Of a stretch of 64,000 nucleotides of DNA, positions 62,858 to 64,000 are shown one piece after another. Numbering within the stretch: position 1 is the stretch's first letter; every line of letters begins with the position of its first letter. Under the pieces are notes generated by a model. The model saw only the letters and a list, made by a program, of their open reading frames with translations, was not told where the DNA came from and made no database searches. A program made the position numbers and the translations under genes. Source of the DNA: JAKAAZ01 sp963817855 (GTDB lineage: Bacteria; Acidobacteriota; Terriglobia; Terriglobales; Acidobacteriaceae); assembly GCA_963817855.1 (NCBI GenBank), contig CAWFQA010000002.1:434001-498000 (forward strand), written 5' to 3'.

Positions 62858-64000
62858 TTACGGCGAAGGGGCGCCGCACGGCGAGGTCAGCAGATCGCAC
62901 AGGTCGCCGCTCTGCTGTTCCCGTGCGTGCTGATCCGAAGCCTGGATCTCTCCAAGATTCCAATTCCACTGAATGAAACGCAGAATCGAGACGAAGTCCA
63001 TCTGCTGGTGCGAAATGTAATTCATCTTGGCGTAAGGGGAGATGACCATGACCGGCACACGCATTCCAAGTCCCTGGCCACCCGGCAAGGTAGCGCTATT
63101 CCCGTCGGGCAGTTGAGGCGGCGGAGCATGGTCATACCAACCGCCGCTCTCATCCCACAGCACAATGATCGCGGTGCTCTGCCATTCGCCCGAATTCTTG
63201 ACTGCCTGGATGACATCGTCGAGAAATTCAACTCCGTCCAGAATATTGCCGGCGCCGGGATGCATGTCCTTGGCTCCGTCAGGCTGAATCCAATAAACGG
63301 ATGGAAGCGTCCCATCCGTCAGCATCGATCGGAATGAAGCCAATGTAAAGTTCTGCGTGTTTGCGGAATTCGCCGTACTGGTGAAGTACTGAAAGGGCTC
63401 TTCCTGCGGGACATAATCCTCGCAGGTCCCATTTTGCGAAGTGTCAAAATTTATCTCAGCGTAAGCCCAGGAGATCTGCTTGGCCGTCAGTTGATCTCCG
63501 ACATTGGTCTCGGTCATTGGAACCGAAATTGTACCGGCGCCTTGCGCTTGCTGCTCGACGGCACTGCAAGGATCATAAAACGGAAGAGCTGACGCATTGT
63601 GGTTGCTATGTACGGTAGCCGACACCATGTACAACTCCTGGGACGGCTCGCTGTTCATGGCGGACATATAGAAATTGTCGGCAAGCGCATACTGCTTGGC
63701 ATAGTTCCACACTGTGCTGATCCCGTACGGTTTTTTATCAGTGGCCATACCCGATAGGGAAGAGTCGTAATACTGCATGGCAAGATCGCCTTCTTCAAAG
63801 GCGAATTTATCCATGTTGCCGTTATCCCAGCTCCCCGCATAAGTCATCTGATTGTGGGTCAGGTCTCCCACAGACGCAGAAGTGATCGGAGTTGGCGATA
63901 CCGTATTGCCGGCCGCGTCAACCTGGTGATAGCTGGGCAGCATCGCATTCAGGCCGTTCGCACCCGGAAAGGTACCGAACAAATTATCGAGTGAATGATT
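62858..64000 (-). CDS. PF04185 phosphoesterase (phospholipase C/acid phosphatase type), cut by window edge
   Basis: The visible 380 aa start inside the conserved NHSLDNLFGTFPGANGLN segment, so the signal peptide and the first part of the domain are missing. Further motifs are MSAMNSEPSQELYMVSATVHS, VYWIQPDGAKDMHPG, VLWDESGGWYDHAPPPQ and RVPVMVISPYAKMNYISHQ. These match the C-terminal domain at 58100-59490 but with clear divergence. The family hydrolyses phosphate esters of lipids or other exported substrates. It ends 172 nt upstream of the multicopper oxidase start on the same strand. Confidence 0.88.
   Translation of the reverse strand, partial: NHSLDNLFGTFPGANGLNAMLPSYHQVDAAGNTVSPTPITSASVGDLTHNQMTYAGSWDNGNMDKFAFEEGDLAMQYYDSSLSGMATDKKPYGISTVWNYAKQYALADNFYMSAMNSEPSQELYMVSATVHSNHNASALPFYDPCSAVEQQAQGAGTISVPMTETNVGDQLTAKQISWAYAEINFDTSQNGTCEDYVPQEEPFQYFTSTANSANTQNFTLASFRSMLTDGTLPSVYWIQPDGAKDMHPGAGNILDGVEFLDDVIQAVKNSGEWQSTAIIVLWDESGGWYDHAPPPQLPDGNSATLPGGQGLGMRVPVMVISPYAKMNYISHQQMDFVSILRFIQWNWNLGEIQASDQHAREQQSGDLCDLLTSPCGAPSP

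Noticed and set aside
1..64000. tRNA, rRNA, CRISPR, insertion-sequence and phage genes
   Set aside because: Looked for conserved T-loops, regular spacer arrays, transposase motifs and terminal inverted repeats; none found by eye.

Overview
The window reads as chromosome of a soil-type bacterium, most likely an Acidobacteriota of the Terriglobia. This is inferred from gene style, not from a marker gene: many Tat-exported sugar oxidoreductases, bilirubin-oxidase-like multicopper oxidase, long Ig-repeat surface proteins, PF04185 phosphoesterases, PP2C/STAS regulation, moderately high GC, and frequent TTG/GTG starts. I see no rRNA, tRNA, CRISPR array, insertion sequence or phage gene.

1-16.7 kb is mostly housekeeping and regulatory. 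It holds the N-terminal half of pyruvate phosphate dikinase, an mntR-like regulator beside an Nramp manganese transporter, a two-gene NHEJ operon (ku-ligD), and a molybdenum formate dehydrogenase-like enzyme with its DUF1641 partner. A partner-switching set follows: two SpoIIE/PP2C phosphatases, an RsbW-like kinase and a STAS antagonist. One of the phosphatases is frame-broken. No sigma factor is present here.

16.7-31.6 kb begins with a large secreted Ig protein and a decayed dicluster ferredoxin (KorD-like). The main block follows: a secreted concanavalin-fold protein, a membrane acyltransferase, gluconate-dehydrogenase-subunit-3 plus GMC oxidoreductase plus two c-type cytochromes, then two Tat-exported TIM-barrel proteins and two Tat-exported Gfo/Idh/MocA oxidoreductases. 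Together they suggest periplasmic oxidation (probably at C3) and cleavage of sugars or glycosides, with electrons passed to cytochromes. A GNAT acetyltransferase closes the block.

31.6-38 kb is an accessory, repeat-rich patch. It holds a Gly/Thr-repeat lipoprotein, a 5'-truncated and frameshifted relative, and two tandem secreted paralogs. Strong hairpin terminators follow three of these genes.

38-54.6 kb looks like a surface polysaccharide locus. It holds a thymidylate-kinase-like P-loop kinase, a STAS protein, a Wzx-type flippase fused to a ParB/sulfiredoxin-like C-terminal domain, a GH99-like lipoprotein and a GT2 glycosyltransferase. A four-gene minus-strand operon with overlapping stops and starts encodes a polytopic membrane protein and three small exported proteins. 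Divergent from it lie a 1410-aa TPR-plus-beta-barrel outer-membrane protein and a GT4 glycosyltransferase.

54.7-64 kb carries a 12-Ig-repeat lipoprotein ending in a PF04185 phosphoesterase (reading frame broken by a -1/+1 pair), a CPA2 cation/proton antiporter, a CotA-like multicopper oxidase and a second PF04185 phosphoesterase running off the end.

Several genes carry single-base indels (near 14115, 26145, 34263/34512, 56857/57248). They may be real decay, phase switching or sequence error, so they are listed as frame-broken rather than intact.
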